This document shows, piece after piece, positions 6,722 to 8,254 of a stretch of DNA of 8,254 nt. The notes beneath the pieces are model-generated. The model searched no databases. It was not told the DNA's origin and saw nothing but the letters and a program-made list of their open reading frames with translations. Numbering within the stretch: position 1 is the stretch's first letter; the number at the start of each line of letters is the position of its first letter. Origin of the DNA: Actinomycetota bacterium. GTDB lineage: Bacteria > Actinomycetota > Humimicrobiia > Humimicrobiales > Humimicrobiaceae. The position numbers and the translations under genes were made by a program. The DNA is taken from assembly GCA_016870675.1 (NCBI GenBank), contig VGAU01000069.1, positions 1 through 8,254 on the forward strand, read 5' to 3'.

Positions 6722-7903
6722 ATGATAATTAAAAGTAAGAACATCATAGCCGTATTTGTAACAATTATTATAGCACTCTCCAGCTTTAATCTTATTTCTA
6801 CTGCATCGCCAAAATTTATTTACAGTCAGTCTCTTGAGGATGAATTGAAACAAATACAGCAGGAAAGAGAAGAAACCCAGGAAAAAATTAAAGAAGTAAA
6901 AAAGCAAGAACAGCAATATATTAACCAGGTAGATGAAGTAGAGGGGCAGCTGTTGGGTGCATTGTCTGAACTGGATGATCTTTATAAGAAAAAGGATGAA
7001 GCAAAGAGCGAGGTTGATAAAGCAACCATAGAGCTGGTTTTAAAAGAGGAAGAGTTAAAAAGGATAGAGGATGAGCTTAAAGAAAAAATAAGAATTTTAA
7101 ATGATAGAGTTGCAGCTATTTATAAGAATGGAAACAGCAATATACTGGAAATTTTACTGAAAGCAGAAGATTTCCTGGATTTCATATCAAAGTTGAAGCT
7201 TATGAATCTTTTTGCCGAGCAGGATACGCAGAATATCCTGGAGGTTAAGGAAAAAAAGACTGCGACTATAGGAATAAAAAAATCCATAATTGATTTAAGG
7301 GAGAAACAGAAGGAGCATGAAGACAAGGTAAAGCAGCTGGTTGTACAGGCTGAGCAGAAGGCAAATGAAATTGAAGGCATATATGATGAAAAGAAGAATT
7401 TGCTTTCCAGTACCACTGCTAACAAGAATGCCCTTATACAGATGGAAAAGAAACTTGAAATTCAAGAGGCAGAGGTTACAAGGATTCTTGAGAGCTATAA
7501 GTATGGTTCAGCTCCTTCAGGAAAATTTGCATGGCCTGTGGCTGGCAGAATACAATCCGGTTTCGGCAATAGATATCACCCAATATTTGGATATAACAGG
7601 TTTCATTCAGGCATAGACATCGTAGCTTCATATGGAACTCTGGTGAAAGCAGCGGATGGGGGGCAGGTAGTGCAGGCTGGCTATTTTGGCGGATATGGTT
7701 ACTCTGTTATGCTTTATCATGGAGGAGGATTTGCTACCTGGTATGCTCATCTTTCCAGTATAAATGTTTCTATGGGCCAGTTTGTGCAGAGAGGGCAGGT
7801 TATCGGGCTGGTCGGTTCTACCGGATGGACTACAGGTCCACATTTACACTTTGAGGTCAGGATAAATGGAGCTCCGCAGAATCCACTTGCTTATTTACAA
7901 TAA
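6722..7903 (+). CDS. Coiled-coil M23 (LytM) peptidoglycan endopeptidase, PcsB/CwlO/EnvC-type
   Basis: This 393-residue protein is a probable cell-wall hydrolase activated by FtsEX. A hydrophobic segment at about 8-27 is a signal peptide or anchor; the cleavage site is unclear. Two long charged coiled coils follow (about 37-131 and 165-258). They are separated by a conserved hinge, AAIYKNGNSNILEILLKAED (131-150), typical of the PcsB/CwlO family. The C-terminal LytM domain (about 268-393) keeps all metal and catalytic residues: His295 and Asp299 in HSGID, His343 in YAHLS, and His374/His376 in GPHLHFE. It should therefore be a true zinc endopeptidase, unlike EnvC, whose LytM domain is degenerate and only activates amidases. 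The ATG at 6722 has no clear ribosome site, and nearby ATGs at 6712 and 6717 stop after two codons. It lies between ftsX and ctp, which supports the FtsEX-effector role. Confidence 0.94.
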   Translation: MIIKSKNIIAVFVTIIIALSSFNLISTASPKFIYSQSLEDELKQIQQEREETQEKIKEVKKQEQQYINQVDEVEGQLLGALSELDDLYKKKDEAKSEVDKATIELVLKEEELKRIEDELKEKIRILNDRVAAIYKNGNSNILEILLKAEDFLDFISKLKLMNLFAEQDTQNILEVKEKKTATIGIKKSIIDLREKQKEHEDKVKQLVVQAEQKANEIEGIYDEKKNLLSSTTANKNALIQMEKKLEIQEAEVTRILESYKYGSAPSGKFAWPVAGRIQSGFGNRYHPIFGYNRFHSGIDIVASYGTLVKAADGGQVVQAGYFGGYGYSVMLYHGGGFATWYAHLSSINVSMGQFVQRGQVIGLVGSTGWTTGPHLHFEVRINGAPQNPLAYLQ

Positions 7904-7944
7904 CAATTAGAATATTTAATGTTAGTTAATCAGGTGATATTTTT

Positions 7945-8254
7945 ATGAAAAAAAATGTTTTAAGAGTAGTAATTGCAGTAATAATTGTTATATTTACATT
8001 TTCTGCTGGATTATGGATAGGAATCAGTTTTGATTCTTTTAAAGGATATTTATTTAACGCTAACCAGAATAGTGCTTCCAAAGATAGAGGTAGTATTCTG
8101 GAGGAAATATCTGGAAGTATCACCAGTAAGTTTAGTATAAAACCCATTGAGGAAATCATAGACCTTGTTTCCGGAAGTGCGCTGGTTGAAAGAAGTAAGG
8201 AAGAATTACTCAAAGCAGCTATAGAAGGCATACTCTTGGTTCTTGATGACAAAT
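7945..8254 (+). CDS. S41 C-terminal processing protease (CtpA/CtpB-like), 5' part only
   Basis: The frame opens at ATG 7945 behind AGGTGAT (7932-7938) and runs through the right edge, giving 103 complete residues. Residues about 6-28 form one hydrophobic segment after a KK start, an N-terminal signal-anchor placing the protein outside the membrane. At 84-103, SKEELLKAAIEGILLVLDDK resembles the helix that precedes the PDZ domain in Ctp proteases, normally ending ...GM-x-x-x-LDDPYS. The PDZ domain and the Ser/Lys catalytic pair lie beyond the window, so activity cannot be judged. Position after ftsEX and an M23 gene matches ctpB downstream of ftsEX in Bacillus. These proteases trim or degrade exported proteins from the C-terminus. 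The assignment rests on a short match plus gene order. Confidence 0.8.
   Translation, partial: MKKNVLRVVIAVIIVIFTFSAGLWIGISFDSFKGYLFNANQNSASKDRGSILEEISGSITSKFSIKPIEEIIDLVSGSALVERSKEELLKAAIEGILLVLDDK

Noticed and set aside
7120..7425. Antisense open frame of about 100 codons inside the M23 gene
   Set aside because: It is opposite a strongly supported coiled-coil coding region, is rich in Ser/Phe as expected from reversed Lys/Glu codons, and has no recognisable motif; other antisense frames here are of the same kind.
7341..7616. Same-strand alternative-frame open stretch inside the M23 gene
   Set aside because: It lies entirely within the M23 coding sequence, has no ribosome site and shows no domain.
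1..8254. Mobile elements, CRISPR arrays, tRNA/rRNA genes, phage or defence genes
   Set aside because: None was seen on either strand; coding density, strand and gene order are those of a conserved housekeeping region.

Overview
The window is a stretch of bacterial core genome. It is AT-rich, with strong use of AGA/AGG arginine and ATA isoleucine codons. All nine genes lie on the + strand with short gaps or overlaps. In order they are: the 3' end of a ComF-family gene, a cold-shock-domain protein, long-form hpf, secA, prfB, ftsE, ftsX, a coiled-coil M23 peptidase (PcsB/CwlO type), and the 5' end of an S41 C-terminal processing protease (CtpA/CtpB type). The run hpf-secA-prfB-ftsE-ftsX-ctp matches the known order in Bacillus and Clostridia. 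This suggests a low-GC Firmicutes-like organism. A related low-GC lineage such as Halanaerobiales or Atribacterota cannot be excluded from the sequence alone.

Layout. Positions 1-657 hold the comF tail and a GTG-started cold-shock gene only 5 bases after it. Positions 728-1294 hold hpf, with a TTG start behind a perfect AAGGAGG. Positions 1324-3873 hold a complete SecA with its zinc-binding tail. Positions 3905-5009 hold prfB, split by the classic +1 programmed frameshift (CTT TGA at 3971-3976), so full RF2 is 367 residues. A bulged hairpin at 5009-5047 lies between prfB and ftsE. Positions 5056-6650 hold ftsE and ftsX, overlapping by one base. Positions 6722-7903 hold the M23 hydrolase, behind an AT-rich spacer with a TATAAT box. 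The ctp gene begins at 7945 and runs off the right edge.

The genes form two functional groups. One is translation and export: ribosome hibernation (HPF), an RNA-binding cold-shock protein, release factor 2 and the SecA motor. The other is envelope remodelling: FtsEX is the ATP-driven transmembrane switch, the coiled-coil M23 enzyme is its probable effector, and the Ctp protease could process or remove envelope proteins.

I found no mobile element, CRISPR array, RNA gene or clearly novel system. The points most worth checking are regulatory: the prfB frameshift site with an atypical context, the hairpin that may link prfB translation to ftsE, and the nearly leaderless M23 transcript. No stretch over 300 bases lacks a gene.
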